DNA of 64,000 nucleotides from Chitinimonas sp036961565 (GCF_036961565.1 NZ_JBAMDD010000012.1:1-64000), one strand, 5' to 3'. Counted from the stretch's first letter, positions 39,939 through 49,757 are shown. The notes: a model not told the origin generated them from the sequence alone. Numbers and translations are program-made.

Positions 39939-42248
39939 TCAGAACAGCAGGTCTTTCACCTCGTCATTGATGGTCTGGCTGGCGGGGGCGTTACTACCGC
40001 CCAGCCCCAGCTCGCTATTGGTTTCCAGGAACTCGGCGTAGAAGTATTCCTCGCGTGGTCCGCGGCCTGTTTCTATCGTCTGGGTCACCACGCCCTCGGG
40101 TATTGGGTACTGGTAGTTGGGCGCGCCCTTCAGTGCCTTGCCCATATAGTCGATCCAGATCGGCAGGGCAGCGTGGCCGCCTGTTTCGGCGCCGCCCAGT
40201 GATTTGGGCTGGTCAAAGCCTATCCATACCACCGACACCAGTTTTTGCTGATAGCCGGCAAACCAGGCATCGAAGGTGTCGTTGGTGGTGCCGGTCTTGC
40301 CGGCCAGGTCGGTACGGTTCAGGACATTGGCCTTGGCCGCAGTGCCGAAGCGGGTCACATCCTTCATCATGCTGGTCATGATAAAGGCGTTACGGGCATC
40401 CAGCGTGCGGGGGGCATTGATGCCGGCCACCTCGGGGGCGGTACGGGCGATGACCTGTCCCTGGTTGTTTTCAATACGATCAATAAAGTAGGACCGCACC
40501 CGGTAGCCGCTGTTGGCGAACACGGCGTAGCCCTCGGCCATCTGCAGTGCGGTGACACTGCCGGCGCCCAGAGCCATGGTCAGGTAGGGCGGGTGGTTAC
40601 GGCCCTCGAAGCCAAACTTGCTGATATAGCTTTGGGCATACTCGGGTGAAATGGCCTGCAGGATGCGGATGGAAACCAGGTTCTTGGACTTGGTCAGGGC
40701 ATCGCGCATGCTCATGGGGCCGCTGTACTTGCCGTCGAAGTTCTTGGGCTCCCAGCGTTGGCCGCCAATGGATGAGGGGTCTATCTCCAGTGGGCTGTCA
40801 TTGATGATGCTGGCGGGTGTGAAGCCGCGCTCTATGCCGGCCGAATAAATAAACGGCTTGAAGCTGGAGCCGGGCTGGCGCCAGGCCTGGGTGACGTGGT
40901 TGAAGTGGTTCTTGTCGAAATCGAACCCGCCGACCAGGGCGCGGATGGCACCATCCTTAGGGTCCAGCGAGATCATGGCGACTTCGGCCTCGGGCAACTG
41001 GACGATCTGCCAGTCATTGCCTTTGAGCTGCATGCGCACCACCGAGCCACGGCGCAATTGCTGGGCGGGCTGCAGCTTGGTGTTGAGCGCACGGGCGGCA
41101 AATTGCAGGCCCTTGCCGCTGACATCGACTATCTTGCCGCCGCGCAGATACACCTTGACCAGATTGCGCTCGGCGGCGAGCACGATGCCAGGTGACAGTT
41201 CGCCGAGCTGTTTCTGGGTGGAGAGGAAATCCTCCAGCTGCTCGGTGGGGGCGATCACGCCGGCGGGCAGTTCGATAAACCCTTCGGGGCCGCGATAGCC
41301 ATGCCGGCGATCGTAGTCCAGCAGGCCGCGCTTGGCGGCTTCGTGGGCTGCCGTTTGGTGCGCGGCGGACAGGGTGGTATAGACGCGATAGCCCTTGGTG
41401 TAAATCGCGTCCTTATATTTGTCGTGCATCGCTTGGCGGACCATCTCGGCAACATAACCGGCCTGTACTGGGAATGATTCGCTTATGCGGCGGACCGATA
41501 GGGGCTCTTTCACGGCCGCTTCGTATTGCACCTGATTGATGAAATTCAGTTCGCGCATTCTGCGCAGCACATAGCGCTGGCGTTGCTGGGCGCGTGGCGG
41601 GTTGACCACCGGGTTGTAGCTGGAGGGTGCCTTGGGCAGGCCTGCCAGCATGGCCATCTCGGCGATGCTTAATTGCTCCAGTGTCTTGCCATAGTAAATA
41701 TTAGCGGCCGAGGCAAAACCGTAGGCGCGCTGGCCCAGGTATATCTGGTTGAAATACAGCTCCAGTATCTGGTCTTTGCTCAGGCTATGCTCAATCTTGA
41801 ATGAGAGCAGCGCCTCATTGAATTTGCGGGTAAATGTCTTTTCGCTGGACAGAAAGAAATTGCGCGCCACCTGCATGGTTATGGTACTCGCGCCCGACTG
41901 CGCGTGCCCGCTGACTAGATTGGAGAGTACGGCTCGCCCGACGCCGATGTAATCCACGCCGCCATGTTGATAGAAGCGCTCGTCCTCGGCTGCCAGTATG
42001 GCCTGCTTCATCAGCACGGGCACCTTGCCTATGGCCACGAAGGCACGGCGCTCCTCGCCAAACTCGCCTATCTGTACACCATCCTGGGTGTACACGCGCA
42101 GGGGAATCTTGGGTTGGTAGTCCGTGAGCACCGCCAGCGAGGGCAGCTTGGGGTAAGTGACGGCGATGGCGATCGCCAGAACGCCTATCATGGTGATGAG
42201 GATGAGGCTCAATAGAGCGACGGTGAGTAGCAGCCAGCGTTTTTTCAT
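39939..42248 (-). CDS. mrcA: Penicillin-binding protein 1A
   Basis: A bifunctional murein synthase of about 769 residues anchored in the inner membrane by one N-terminal helix. The glycosyltransferase domain has EDERFYQHGGVD with its catalytic Glu, and the transpeptidase domain has the SSFKP (catalytic Ser), SKN and KTGTT motifs. An OB-like insertion lies between them. ATG 42248 (MKKRWLLL) is preferred to the TTG two codons earlier. Divergence from pilM is the conserved arrangement in beta- and gammaproteobacteria. Confidence 0.96.
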   Translation of the reverse strand: MKKRWLLLTVALLSLILITMIGVLAIAIAVTYPKLPSLAVLTDYQPKIPLRVYTQDGVQIGEFGEERRAFVAIGKVPVLMKQAILAAEDERFYQHGGVDYIGVGRAVLSNLVSGHAQSGASTITMQVARNFFLSSEKTFTRKFNEALLSFKIEHSLSKDQILELYFNQIYLGQRAYGFASAANIYYGKTLEQLSIAEMAMLAGLPKAPSSYNPVVNPPRAQQRQRYVLRRMRELNFINQVQYEAAVKEPLSVRRISESFPVQAGYVAEMVRQAMHDKYKDAIYTKGYRVYTTLSAAHQTAAHEAAKRGLLDYDRRHGYRGPEGFIELPAGVIAPTEQLEDFLSTQKQLGELSPGIVLAAERNLVKVYLRGGKIVDVSGKGLQFAARALNTKLQPAQQLRRGSVVRMQLKGNDWQIVQLPEAEVAMISLDPKDGAIRALVGGFDFDKNHFNHVTQAWRQPGSSFKPFIYSAGIERGFTPASIINDSPLEIDPSSIGGQRWEPKNFDGKYSGPMSMRDALTKSKNLVSIRILQAISPEYAQSYISKFGFEGRNHPPYLTMALGAGSVTALQMAEGYAVFANSGYRVRSYFIDRIENNQGQVIARTAPEVAGINAPRTLDARNAFIMTSMMKDVTRFGTAAKANVLNRTDLAGKTGTTNDTFDAWFAGYQQKLVSVVWIGFDQPKSLGGAETGGHAALPIWIDYMGKALKGAPNYQYPIPEGVVTQTIETGRGPREEYFYAEFLETNSELGLGGSNAPASQTINDEVKDLLF

Positions 42249-42329
42249 TGCCAAGTACGATTTTTTGGGGTGCGGGATAAGTAGGATACGTCAGTTAGGG
42301 CACAGTTTAAGATAAATGCATAAATTGCC

Positions 42330-42358
42330 TTTACACCCTGATGGTGGGCTGCTACGAT
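42330..42358 (+). promoter_or_regulatory. Candidate promoter of the pilMNOPQ operon
   Basis: TTTACA (42330-42335) and TACGAT (42353-42358) with an ideal 17-base spacer lie about 60 bases before pilM, in an AT-rich divergent region. Confidence 0.5.
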
Positions 42359-42419
42359 TTAAAGTGACTACTATATTTAAAAGTGCTGCCAAAGTGCTAA
42401 TTCATAAAGGGAATTTAAG

Positions 42420-43490
42420 TTGAACCTCGATTTCCTAAAGCCCAAAGCCCCTCCACTGATCGGTGTTGATATCAGCACATCGGCGGTGAAGATGGTGGAG
42501 TTGTCGGAGACGGGCAAGCACCTTGCCGTTGAACGTTATGTCATTGAACCACTACCCAAGGACGCGATTGCCGATGGCAATATCGCGAATCTAGAGGTGG
42601 TGGGTGAGGCCGTCAAGCGAGCCTGGCGCATGCTGGGTAGCCGCGTCCGTAACGTGGCGCTGGCGTTGCCGACGGCCGCTGTCATCACCAAGAAAATCAC
42701 CGTGCCAGCCGGGCAGACCGAGGCTGAACTGGAGATGCAGGTCGAGACAGAGGCCAACCAGTACATCCCCTTTGCGTTGGATGAGGTCAACCTCGACTTC
42801 CAGGTGCTGGGCCCTTCGCCCGCTACGCCGGATGAAGTGGAAGTCCTGATTGCCGCCTCCCGCAAGGAAAAGGTCGAAGACCGGGTTGCCGTGGTCGAAG
42901 CCGCCGGTCTGAAAGCCCTGGTGGTGGATGTGGAGTCGTTTGCCACGCAGGCCGCCTATGAGTTGATTGAGCATCAGCTACCGCAGTCCGGCAAGGACCA
43001 GACCATCGCCATTGTTGATATTGGCGCCGCCATGATGCATATCAATATTGTTCGCGATGGTGTGCAGGTTTATGCCCGTGAACAGGCATTTGGCGGTAAC
43101 CAGTTGACCCAGGACATACAGCGGAAGTTCAGTCTGTCTGCTGAAGAAGCGGAAGCTGCCAAGCGTAATGGTGGCCTGCCGGATAACTACGAACCCGAAG
43201 TGTTGCAGCCTTTCATGGATTCCTTGGCCATGGAAATCTCCCGCGCTCTGCAGTTCTTCTTCACCTCCACCCAGTACAACAGCGTGGATCATATCCTGCT
43301 GGCGGGTGGGTGCAGTGTGATTGCCGGGCTGGATGAGGTTGTGGCCAGTCGAACCCAGGTCAGTACCATGATCGCCAACCCTTTCTTGAATATGACGCAG
43401 TCCAGCCGAATCAAGACCCGTCAGCTGCTCCTGGATGCTCCTTCCTTGCTCATTGCGTGTGGCTTGGCACTCAGGAGGTTTGACCAATGA
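42420..43490 (+). CDS. pilM: Type IV pilus inner-membrane platform protein PilM
   Basis: A 356-residue actin-like cytoplasmic protein that binds the PilN N-terminus and links the pilus alignment complex to the motor. LIGVDISTSAVKMVEL (18-33) is the first phosphate-binding loop, IAIVDIGAAMMHINIV the second, and LLAGGCSVIAGL the adenosine motif. Start is TTG with AAAGGGA seven bases upstream. It overlaps pilN by ATGA. Confidence 0.95.
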   Translation: MNLDFLKPKAPPLIGVDISTSAVKMVELSETGKHLAVERYVIEPLPKDAIADGNIANLEVVGEAVKRAWRMLGSRVRNVALALPTAAVITKKITVPAGQTEAELEMQVETEANQYIPFALDEVNLDFQVLGPSPATPDEVEVLIAASRKEKVEDRVAVVEAAGLKALVVDVESFATQAAYELIEHQLPQSGKDQTIAIVDIGAAMMHINIVRDGVQVYAREQAFGGNQLTQDIQRKFSLSAEEAEAAKRNGGLPDNYEPEVLQPFMDSLAMEISRALQFFFTSTQYNSVDHILLAGGCSVIAGLDEVVASRTQVSTMIANPFLNMTQSSRIKTRQLLLDAPSLLIACGLALRRFDQ

Positions 43491-44083
43491 TACGTATCAA
43501 CCTCTTACCGCACCGGGAGCAGAAGCGTAAGGCTCGGGTGCGGCGCTTTACTGCGTTGTCCGCGATGTCGGTTCTGGTCGGTGCTGCTGTGGTGGTGTTT
43601 GCCTATTTGCTTATCAGCGCCCAGATATCGAACCAGGAAGAGCGTAATGCTTTTCTGACGGACAAGAATGCGGAGCTGGACAAGCAGATTGCCGAGATTG
43701 AAACGCTCAAGAAAGAGCGTCAGCAACTGCTGGATCGGAAGAAGGTGGTTGAACGCCTTCAATCCAATCGAGGTGAAGCCGTGCAGATGCTGGACCAGCT
43801 GGCGCGCCAGGTGCCCGAGGGGATCTTCCTCAAGGAGATCAAGCAGACCAACGACCAGCTCTTGTTGATCGGTTATGCCCAGTCGAGTGCGCGGGTATCC
43901 ACCTTGATGCGCAGCCTGGAGGATTCCTTCATTTTCGAGCAGCCCAATCTGATCGAGATCAAGGCGAATACCGCAGGCGGTCAACGCGTCAACGAGTTCA
44001 GTCTGAACGTGAAAGTGACGCGCGAGAAGGACGAGGCTGATGAGAAGGGCAAGGCCAACAAGAAAGAGGCGCCAAAGCCATGA
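43487..44083 (+). CDS. pilN: Type IV pilus assembly protein PilN
   Basis: A 198-residue bitopic membrane protein. The N-terminal MIRINLLPHRE is the conserved PilM-binding peptide; one helix (about 25-45), a coiled coil (about 48-95) and a periplasmic ferredoxin-like domain follow, ending in a Lys/Glu-rich tail. It pairs with PilO to form the inner-membrane alignment complex. Start and stop overlap both neighbours by four bases. Confidence 0.95.
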   Translation: MIRINLLPHREQKRKARVRRFTALSAMSVLVGAAVVVFAYLLISAQISNQEERNAFLTDKNAELDKQIAEIETLKKERQQLLDRKKVVERLQSNRGEAVQMLDQLARQVPEGIFLKEIKQTNDQLLLIGYAQSSARVSTLMRSLEDSFIFEQPNLIEIKANTAGGQRVNEFSLNVKVTREKDEADEKGKANKKEAPKP

Positions 44084-44745
44084 ATCTAGATGAATTACGG
44101 CGGCTAGACCCCAAGGATATTGCGAATTGGCCGGCGGCAGTGCAGCTGGTCACCCTCGCCCTGTTTTCTGTAGTAGTGATAGTGCTGGGTTATTTCCTGC
44201 TGCTGGCAGGCGAACTGGAAATCCTGGACCAGGGTCGAGCCAAGGAGGCGGAGCTCAAGACAGCTTTCCTGGATAAGAAGGCCAAGGCGGTTAACCTGGA
44301 AGCCTATCGTTTGCAGCTCGCGGATATCCAGGAGTCCTTTGGCGCCCTGCTTAAGCAACTGCCCAGCAAGGCAGAGATGGAAACGCTGATTACCGAGATC
44401 AATCAGTCTGGCGTGGGGCGTGGCTTGCAGTTTGAGTTGTTCAAGCCCACCACGGCTGAGGTGAAGACTACGGAGTTTGCCGAGCGCCCAGTCAGCCTGA
44501 AGATCAATGGCAATTATCACGACCTAGCCGCGTTTGCCAGCGATATCGCCCAGTTGTCGCGCATCGTGACCTTGGGGGAGATCCAGATCAATACGCCTAC
44601 TAACAATGTGGATGCCAAGACTGGTGCTGCAATGGGGGGCGTGCTGACCATGCAGGCCGTAGCCAAGACTTATCGAGCCCTTGATGCGGAGGAGGCTGTT
44701 GCAATGCGCAAGGCCGAGGCCGAGGCCAAGAAGAAAAAGCAGTGA
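44080..44745 (+). CDS. pilO: Type IV pilus assembly protein PilO
   Basis: A 221-residue bitopic protein: short cytoplasmic segment with LDPKDIANWPA, one membrane helix (about 22-44), coiled coil, and a periplasmic domain with ELFKPTTAEVKTTEFAERPV, the usual PilO signature. It dimerises with PilN and contacts PilP. The C-terminus is an Ala/Glu/Lys-rich helix, longer than in many relatives. Confidence 0.95.
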   Translation: MNLDELRRLDPKDIANWPAAVQLVTLALFSVVVIVLGYFLLLAGELEILDQGRAKEAELKTAFLDKKAKAVNLEAYRLQLADIQESFGALLKQLPSKAEMETLITEINQSGVGRGLQFELFKPTTAEVKTTEFAERPVSLKINGNYHDLAAFASDIAQLSRIVTLGEIQINTPTNNVDAKTGAAMGGVLTMQAVAKTYRALDAEEAVAMRKAEAEAKKKKQ

Positions 44746-44768
44746 TTAGGGATTAAAGGATGATCGCG

Positions 44769-45293
44769 ATGAAGAAGTCATCAACCCTGCTGCTCCTGCC
44801 CTTGCTATTGACAGCGTGTTCTGACAGCCGCTTTGAGGATTTGCAGGTGTGGATGGATGCAGAAAGCGCCAACTTGCGGGGGCGGATTGAACCGCTGCCG
44901 GAGGTAAAGCCTTATCAGCCCTTTATTTATGCTGCATTCGATATTGTTGAGCCGTTCAGCCGCAACAAGATGGAAGTGGCGAAAAAGGGTGGTGGTGGTG
45001 GTTTGGCACCCAATTTGAATCGACCCAAGGAAACCTTGGAAGCCTACGATCTGGAGAAGTTGAGGATGGTGGGTACGTTGCAGCGCGGCAAGGAGCTGAA
45101 TGCCTTGATCCGCACGCCGGATGGCAATCTGTACCGGGTGAAGCTAGGTAGTTATATAGGCCAGAACTTTGGCATGGTGACTACCATTACCGAGACAGAC
45201 CTGACACTGAAAGAAATTGTGGAAGACAGTGGCGGCGACTGGGTTGAGAGAACAAGCGTACTGGCGTTGGACGATACGGAGCAAAACAAATGA
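44769..45293 (+). CDS. pilP: Type IV pilus lipoprotein PilP
   Basis: An inner-membrane lipoprotein of 174 residues that bridges PilNO and the PilQ secretin. The signal ends in LLTAC (lipobox). The beta domain appears in LRMVGTLQRGKELNALIRTPDG and YRVKLGSYIGQNFG. ATG 44769 is chosen since AAAGGA (44755-44760) is eight bases upstream and the signal peptide then starts MKKS; ATG 44760 overlaps that site. Stop overlaps pilQ by ATGA. Confidence 0.94.
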   Translation: MKKSSTLLLLPLLLTACSDSRFEDLQVWMDAESANLRGRIEPLPEVKPYQPFIYAAFDIVEPFSRNKMEVAKKGGGGGLAPNLNRPKETLEAYDLEKLRMVGTLQRGKELNALIRTPDGNLYRVKLGSYIGQNFGMVTTITETDLTLKEIVEDSGGDWVERTSVLALDDTEQNK

Positions 45294-47368
45294 TTAGGAA
45301 GCGGATGCAGGGATGGCTGGGTTGTATTGCGCTGGTCTTGTTGATGGGTGTTGCCCATGCTAACGAGCCCAATGCGATCAAGTCTATCGAAGTGCAGGCC
45401 GAGTCTGCCGATCACCAGGAAATCACGGTCGTGATGCAGAAAGCGCCGCAAGTGCCGGCGAGTTTTGCTGTGAATACGCCGCCTCGTATCGCGTTTGACT
45501 TCAATAACACGGTTAACGATTCGGGCAAGTCGTCCGTGCCGGTGTCGAGCGGCAACCTCAAATCCATCAGCATTGCCGAATCGGGCAGCCGTACCCGCCT
45601 GGTGTTGAGCCTGTTGCGCGGTGCGACCTACGAGACCCAGGTGGACGGCAACAAGCTGAAGATCAAGGTCAAGTCGACGGCGGCTGCGATGGCGGTCACC
45701 AATACGACGGCTCAGTTCTCCACCGCCCAGAACGCCAGCAAGGAAGCGATACGCAGTGTGGACTTCCGTCGTGGCTCCAATGGCGATGGTCGGATCCTGA
45801 TCGACCTGTCCAGTCCTTCCATTGGTATTGATATCAAGCAACAGGGCAAGTCGCTGGTGCTGGAGTTCGCCAAGACCCAACTGCCTCGCCAGTTTGAGCG
45901 TCGCATGGATGTGATCGACTTTGGCACTGCCGTGCAGACTATCGATACCTATAGCCAGGGCGACACGGTCAAGATGGTGATCGAACCGCGCGGTATATGG
46001 GAGTATTCGGCCTATCAGACCGAGAATCGCTTTACTGTAGAAGTGAAGAGCATAGACGAGCGCGCCAAGAAGTTGGCTGAGCTGGATAAGCCTGTTTTCA
46101 AGGGCGACAAGCTGTCGCTGAACTTCCAGAACGTGGAAGTGCGTACGGTATTGCAGGTGATTGCCGAATTCACCGGCAAGAACATCATTACCAGCGATAC
46201 CGTCAACGGCAACCTGACCCTGCGGCTGAAGGACGTGCCTTGGGACCAGGCGCTGGAACTGATACTGCAGAGCAAGGGTCTGGACAAGCGTGAGAATGGC
46301 AATGTGTTGTGGGTGGCTCCGCGCGACGAAATAGCCCTGCGCGAAACCCAGATTGCCGAAAGCAAGAAGAAGCTGGCCGAGGTTGAGCCTACCCGTACCG
46401 AATCCTTCCAGTTGAACTACCAGAAGGCTGAAGATGTTCGGGACATGCTGATGAACGAGAAGCAGCCCTTCCTGAGCAAGCAGGGCACTGCCATCGTCGA
46501 GCCACGTACCAACACCCTGATCGTGAACGACATCCCCGCCAAGCTGGATGATGTCCGCGCCCTGTTGCTGAAGACGGACACCGCTTCGCGTCAGGTGATG
46601 ATCGAAGCCCGTATCGTGGTGGCCGATGACACCTTCAGTCGTGAGCTGGGTGTGCGCTTGGGCTTGCGTGCAAACCGTACCCTGGATAGTGATACCCGCA
46701 TCGGTGTCAGCAATACCACTAATGCCGCCATTGATATCCTGAACAACGGGAAAACAATGGGTACGGAAGGTAGCCAGGGTTCTGTGGTGAATCTGCCATC
46801 GTCCGCCACGACGGGCGGCTCGATGGGTGTGACTTTGTTGAATGCAGCAGCTGGTATGCTGGTCAGCTTGGAGCTGCAGGCGCTGGAAGCCGAGGGCAAG
46901 GGTCGTACCGTGTCCAGCCCCCGCGTGATTACGGCCGATCAGCAGAAGGCTACGATCTCGCAAGGCCGCAAGTACTACATCATCGTACCGGGTGGTTCGG
47001 GCGATAGCGCTGCGCCGCAGGAGAAGGAAGCGGCCCTGAAGCTGGAAGTGACCCCGCGGATTACCCCGGACCGGCGCGTGTTCATGGAGCTGAAGGTCAG
47101 TAATGACGTGCTGACCCAGGGTGGCCAGTTCCCCGTGGTGGAAACCAAGGTGGTGCAGACCAATGTGCTGGTCGGCAGTGGCGACACCGCCGTACTGGGT
47201 GGTGTGTACGAAATGCAGGAAAACGACGGCGAGAGCAAGGTGCCGTTGTTGGGTGATATTCCTTACCTGGGTAACCTGTTCAAGTCCAAGCTCAAGAGCA
47301 CCAGCAAGAAGGAACTCCTGATCTTTGTGACCCCGCGCATCCTGGATGACTCCTTGACACTGCGCTGA
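45290..47368 (+). CDS. pilQ: Type IV pilus secretin PilQ
   Basis: The outer-membrane channel through which the pilus fibre passes. A 692-residue precursor with signal peptide (to about 24), two AMIN peptidoglycan-binding domains (about 30-120 and 150-250), a secretin N0/STN domain (LSLNFQNVEVRTVLQVIAEF), an N1 domain and the secretin barrel ending in VPLLGDIPYLGNLFKSK. All parts are intact, so the assembly machinery encoded here is complete apart from pilins and motors encoded elsewhere. Confidence 0.97.
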   Translation: MIRKRMQGWLGCIALVLLMGVAHANEPNAIKSIEVQAESADHQEITVVMQKAPQVPASFAVNTPPRIAFDFNNTVNDSGKSSVPVSSGNLKSISIAESGSRTRLVLSLLRGATYETQVDGNKLKIKVKSTAAAMAVTNTTAQFSTAQNASKEAIRSVDFRRGSNGDGRILIDLSSPSIGIDIKQQGKSLVLEFAKTQLPRQFERRMDVIDFGTAVQTIDTYSQGDTVKMVIEPRGIWEYSAYQTENRFTVEVKSIDERAKKLAELDKPVFKGDKLSLNFQNVEVRTVLQVIAEFTGKNIITSDTVNGNLTLRLKDVPWDQALELILQSKGLDKRENGNVLWVAPRDEIALRETQIAESKKKLAEVEPTRTESFQLNYQKAEDVRDMLMNEKQPFLSKQGTAIVEPRTNTLIVNDIPAKLDDVRALLLKTDTASRQVMIEARIVVADDTFSRELGVRLGLRANRTLDSDTRIGVSNTTNAAIDILNNGKTMGTEGSQGSVVNLPSSATTGGSMGVTLLNAAAGMLVSLELQALEAEGKGRTVSSPRVITADQQKATISQGRKYYIIVPGGSGDSAAPQEKEAALKLEVTPRITPDRRVFMELKVSNDVLTQGGQFPVVETKVVQTNVLVGSGDTAVLGGVYEMQENDGESKVPLLGDIPYLGNLFKSKLKSTSKKELLIFVTPRILDDSLTLR

Positions 47369-47388
47369 TCTCAGCTTGATACGCTACA

Positions 47389-47934
47389 ATGCCCGGCATG
47401 AATTTGCCGGGCAATTTTTTTCTTGTGGGGTTGATGGGTGCAGGCAAGACGACCATAGGTCGCAGCCTGGCGCGCCTGTCCAACAAAACCTTCTATGACG
47501 CCGATCATGAGATAGAGGCGCGCACCGGTGTGCGGGTGCCCATCATCTTTGAAATCGAAGGCGAGGCGGGCTTTCGTGCGCGGGAGGTGGAAACCATACG
47601 TGCCCTCACGGCGCTCAGCGATATCGTGCTGGCGACCGGTGGCGGTGCGGTGCTGAATCCGGCCAATCGCGATTGCCTGCGCAAGCATGGCTTTGTGATC
47701 TACCTACGGGCTTCGGTAGAGGAACTCTACCAGCGCACCCGCCAGGACAAAAACCGCCCCCTGCTGCAGACCGCCAATCCTCGGGCCAAGCTGGAGCAGC
47801 TGTATACCGAGCGCGACCCCATCTACCGCGAACTGGCCGACCTGGTGGTCGATACCGGCCGGCAGGGCGTGCAGCAACTGGCTCAATCCATACTTACCGA
47901 GTTGTCCCAACGCCATGACATCCGTTCATCTTGA
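47389..47934 (+). CDS. aroK: Shikimate kinase
   Basis: Phosphorylates shikimate with ATP on the route to chorismate. The 181-residue enzyme has P-loop GLMGAGKTTIGR, the shikimate-site DADHEIEARTG and VLATGGGAV, and the lid Arg in RTRQDKNRPLL. The start is uncertain: ATG 47389, ATG 47398 and TTG 47404 all keep the fold, and none has a clear ribosome binding site. A terminator-like hairpin covers these start codons. It overlaps aroB by 20 bases. Confidence 0.95.
   Translation: MPGMNLPGNFFLVGLMGAGKTTIGRSLARLSNKTFYDADHEIEARTGVRVPIIFEIEGEAGFRAREVETIRALTALSDIVLATGGGAVLNPANRDCLRKHGFVIYLRASVEELYQRTRQDKNRPLLQTANPRAKLEQLYTERDPIYRELADLVVDTGRQGVQQLAQSILTELSQRHDIRSS
47390..47421 (+). terminator. Intrinsic terminator/attenuator overlapping the aroK start
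   Basis: TGCCCGGC (47390-47397) and GCCGGGCA (47406-47413) pair perfectly over 8 bp around an 8-base loop and are followed by seven Ts (47415-47421). It lies 22 bases after the pilQ stop, yet inside the first codons of aroK, so it can end the pil transcript and also hide the aroK start. Confidence 0.7.
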
Positions 47935-48982
47935 TCTGGGCCGCGCCAGCTATGACATTCTGATCGGCAGCAATCTGCTGGCGGACGTAAGTCCCATCGT
48001 ACGGCTGCTGCCCTTGCCCAAGGTGGCCGTGGTGACCAACGTTACCGTGGCCAAGCTCTACCTCGCACCCTTGCAGGCTGCTCTGGAGGCGCAGGGGGTG
48101 AGCGTCCTGCCTATCTGCCTGCCCGACGGTGAAGCCTATAAGACCTGGGAGACCTTGAACCAGATCATGGATCAGTTACTGACCAGCCGTTGTGAGCGCA
48201 AGACCACCTTGATTGCCCTGGGCGGTGGGGTGATCGGCGACATGACCGGTTTTGCTGCGGCCATCTACCAGCGTGGCGTGCCTTTCATCCAAGTGCCGAC
48301 CACCTTGTTGGCCCAGGTGGATTCCTCGGTGGGTGGCAAGACGGCCATCAACCATCCGCTGGGCAAGAACATGATAGGCGCGTTCTACCAGCCCAGACTG
48401 GTGCTGGCAGACCTGGCTACCTTGCATAGTCTACCCGCCAGGGAATATGCCGCAGGTTTGGCTGAGGTGATCAAATACGGCCTGATCGACGACCCTGAGT
48501 TCTTTGTCTGGTTGGAACAGAACATGGGCCGCTTGATGGCCCGTGATACTGCGGCGCTGGCCTATGCCGTTGAGCGTTCCTGCCGTAACAAGGCCCGCAT
48601 CGTGATGGCGGACGAGCGCGAGGAAGGCCAGCGTGCCCTGTTGAACCTGGGCCATACCTTTGGCCATGCCATAGAGGCGGGCCTGGGCTATGGTACCTGG
48701 CTGCATGGTGAGGCGGTGGCGGTGGGTATGCTGCTGGCCGCCAAGGCATCGCACCTGCTGGGGCAATTGAGCGAGGATGATGTGGCGCGCATTGCCCGCC
48801 TGCTACAGGCTGCCGGCTTGCCTGTGGAGGCGCCCGCGCTGGGCTTTGAGCGCTGGTTGGAATTGATGGCGCAGGACAAGAAGGTGGAAGCCGGCCGTAT
48901 ACGCTTCGTGCTGTTGCGCGCGATGAGCCAGGCCTATGTGACCCATCTCGATACGGCGCAATTGCGCCAGTTGCTGAGCTGA
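47915..48982 (+). CDS. aroB: 3-dehydroquinate synthase
   Basis: Converts DAHP to 3-dehydroquinate using NAD and a divalent metal, the second step of the shikimate pathway. The 355-residue protein shows LIALGGGVIGDMTGFAAA, PTTLLAQVDSSVGGKTAIN and metal ligands in LNLGHTFGHAIE and WLHGEAVAVGM. Length is normal. It starts within the end of aroK and shares TGATG with the next gene. Confidence 0.97.
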   Translation: MTSVHLDLGRASYDILIGSNLLADVSPIVRLLPLPKVAVVTNVTVAKLYLAPLQAALEAQGVSVLPICLPDGEAYKTWETLNQIMDQLLTSRCERKTTLIALGGGVIGDMTGFAAAIYQRGVPFIQVPTTLLAQVDSSVGGKTAINHPLGKNMIGAFYQPRLVLADLATLHSLPAREYAAGLAEVIKYGLIDDPEFFVWLEQNMGRLMARDTAALAYAVERSCRNKARIVMADEREEGQRALLNLGHTFGHAIEAGLGYGTWLHGEAVAVGMLLAAKASHLLGQLSEDDVARIARLLQAAGLPVEAPALGFERWLELMAQDKKVEAGRIRFVLLRAMSQAYVTHLDTAQLRQLLS

Positions 48983-49611
48983 TGTCGCCCTTGTTGAGCC
49001 GCTTCAACAGCGGCACCAAGCGTCTGCTGGATATTCTGCTGGGTCTGCTGGCGCTGTTGCTGTGTGCGCCTGTGCTGCTGCTGCTGTATGGCCTGTTGTG
49101 CCTGCAGGGCGGACGGCCGCTGTTTGGCCATGTCCGGGTGGGCCGCCATGGCCGGACTTTCCATTGCTACAAGTTCCGCACCATGTATGTGGATGCCGAG
49201 CAGCGCTTGGCTGATCTGCTGGCCCGCGATCCAGAGGCACGACGGCAATGGCAGCAGGATTTCAAGCTGAAGCAGGATCCTCGTGTTACCCCCTTGGGTG
49301 CCTTCCTGCGCAAGTCCAGCCTGGATGAGCTGCCGCAGCTATGGAATGTGTTGCGAGGGCAGATGAGCCTGGTGGGGCCGCGCCCGGTCGTCAGCGAGGA
49401 GTTGCCGCGCTATGGTGAGGCCCTGGCCAGCTACCTGGCGGTTCGGCCTGGTATTACCGGTTTGTGGCAGGTAAGTGGCCGCAATGACACCAGCTATGCC
49501 CAGCGCGTGGCGCTGGATGCCCACTATGTACGCAACTGGAGCTTGTGGCTGGATTTCACCATCCTGCTACGTACCTGCCTGGTGGTGCTGAATCGGCGCG
49601 GTGCTTACTGA
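48982..49611 (+). CDS. Undecaprenyl-phosphate sugar-1-phosphate transferase
   Basis: A 209-residue member of the WbaP/ExoY/WcaJ group that attaches the first sugar phosphate of a polysaccharide unit to the lipid carrier in the inner membrane. One N-terminal hydrophobic hairpin (about 15-42), then FHCYKFRTMYVDAE, KSSLDELPQLWNV, GPRPV and RPGITGLWQVSGR, the complete catalytic set. It is the short monotopic type. Overlaps aroB by one base. Sugar specificity is not deducible. Confidence 0.92.
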   Translation: MSPLLSRFNSGTKRLLDILLGLLALLLCAPVLLLLYGLLCLQGGRPLFGHVRVGRHGRTFHCYKFRTMYVDAEQRLADLLARDPEARRQWQQDFKLKQDPRVTPLGAFLRKSSLDELPQLWNVLRGQMSLVGPRPVVSEELPRYGEALASYLAVRPGITGLWQVSGRNDTSYAQRVALDAHYVRNWSLWLDFTILLRTCLVVLNRRGAY

Positions 49612-49757
49612 AAGTCGGATAACGACACCGCTTATGGATGGGGCTTGCACAGAGGGATGCTGGCGCTAAGCACCGGCGATGCCCGATACCCTGGGCTATC
49701 CCCTGATGGCAATCACCCACTTCACCTCGCCGCAGCGATGCAAGCCCATAGCCCGCG

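Noticed and set aside
45152..46963. 603-residue minus-strand frame
   Set aside because: Antisense to pilQ, which is complete and certain.
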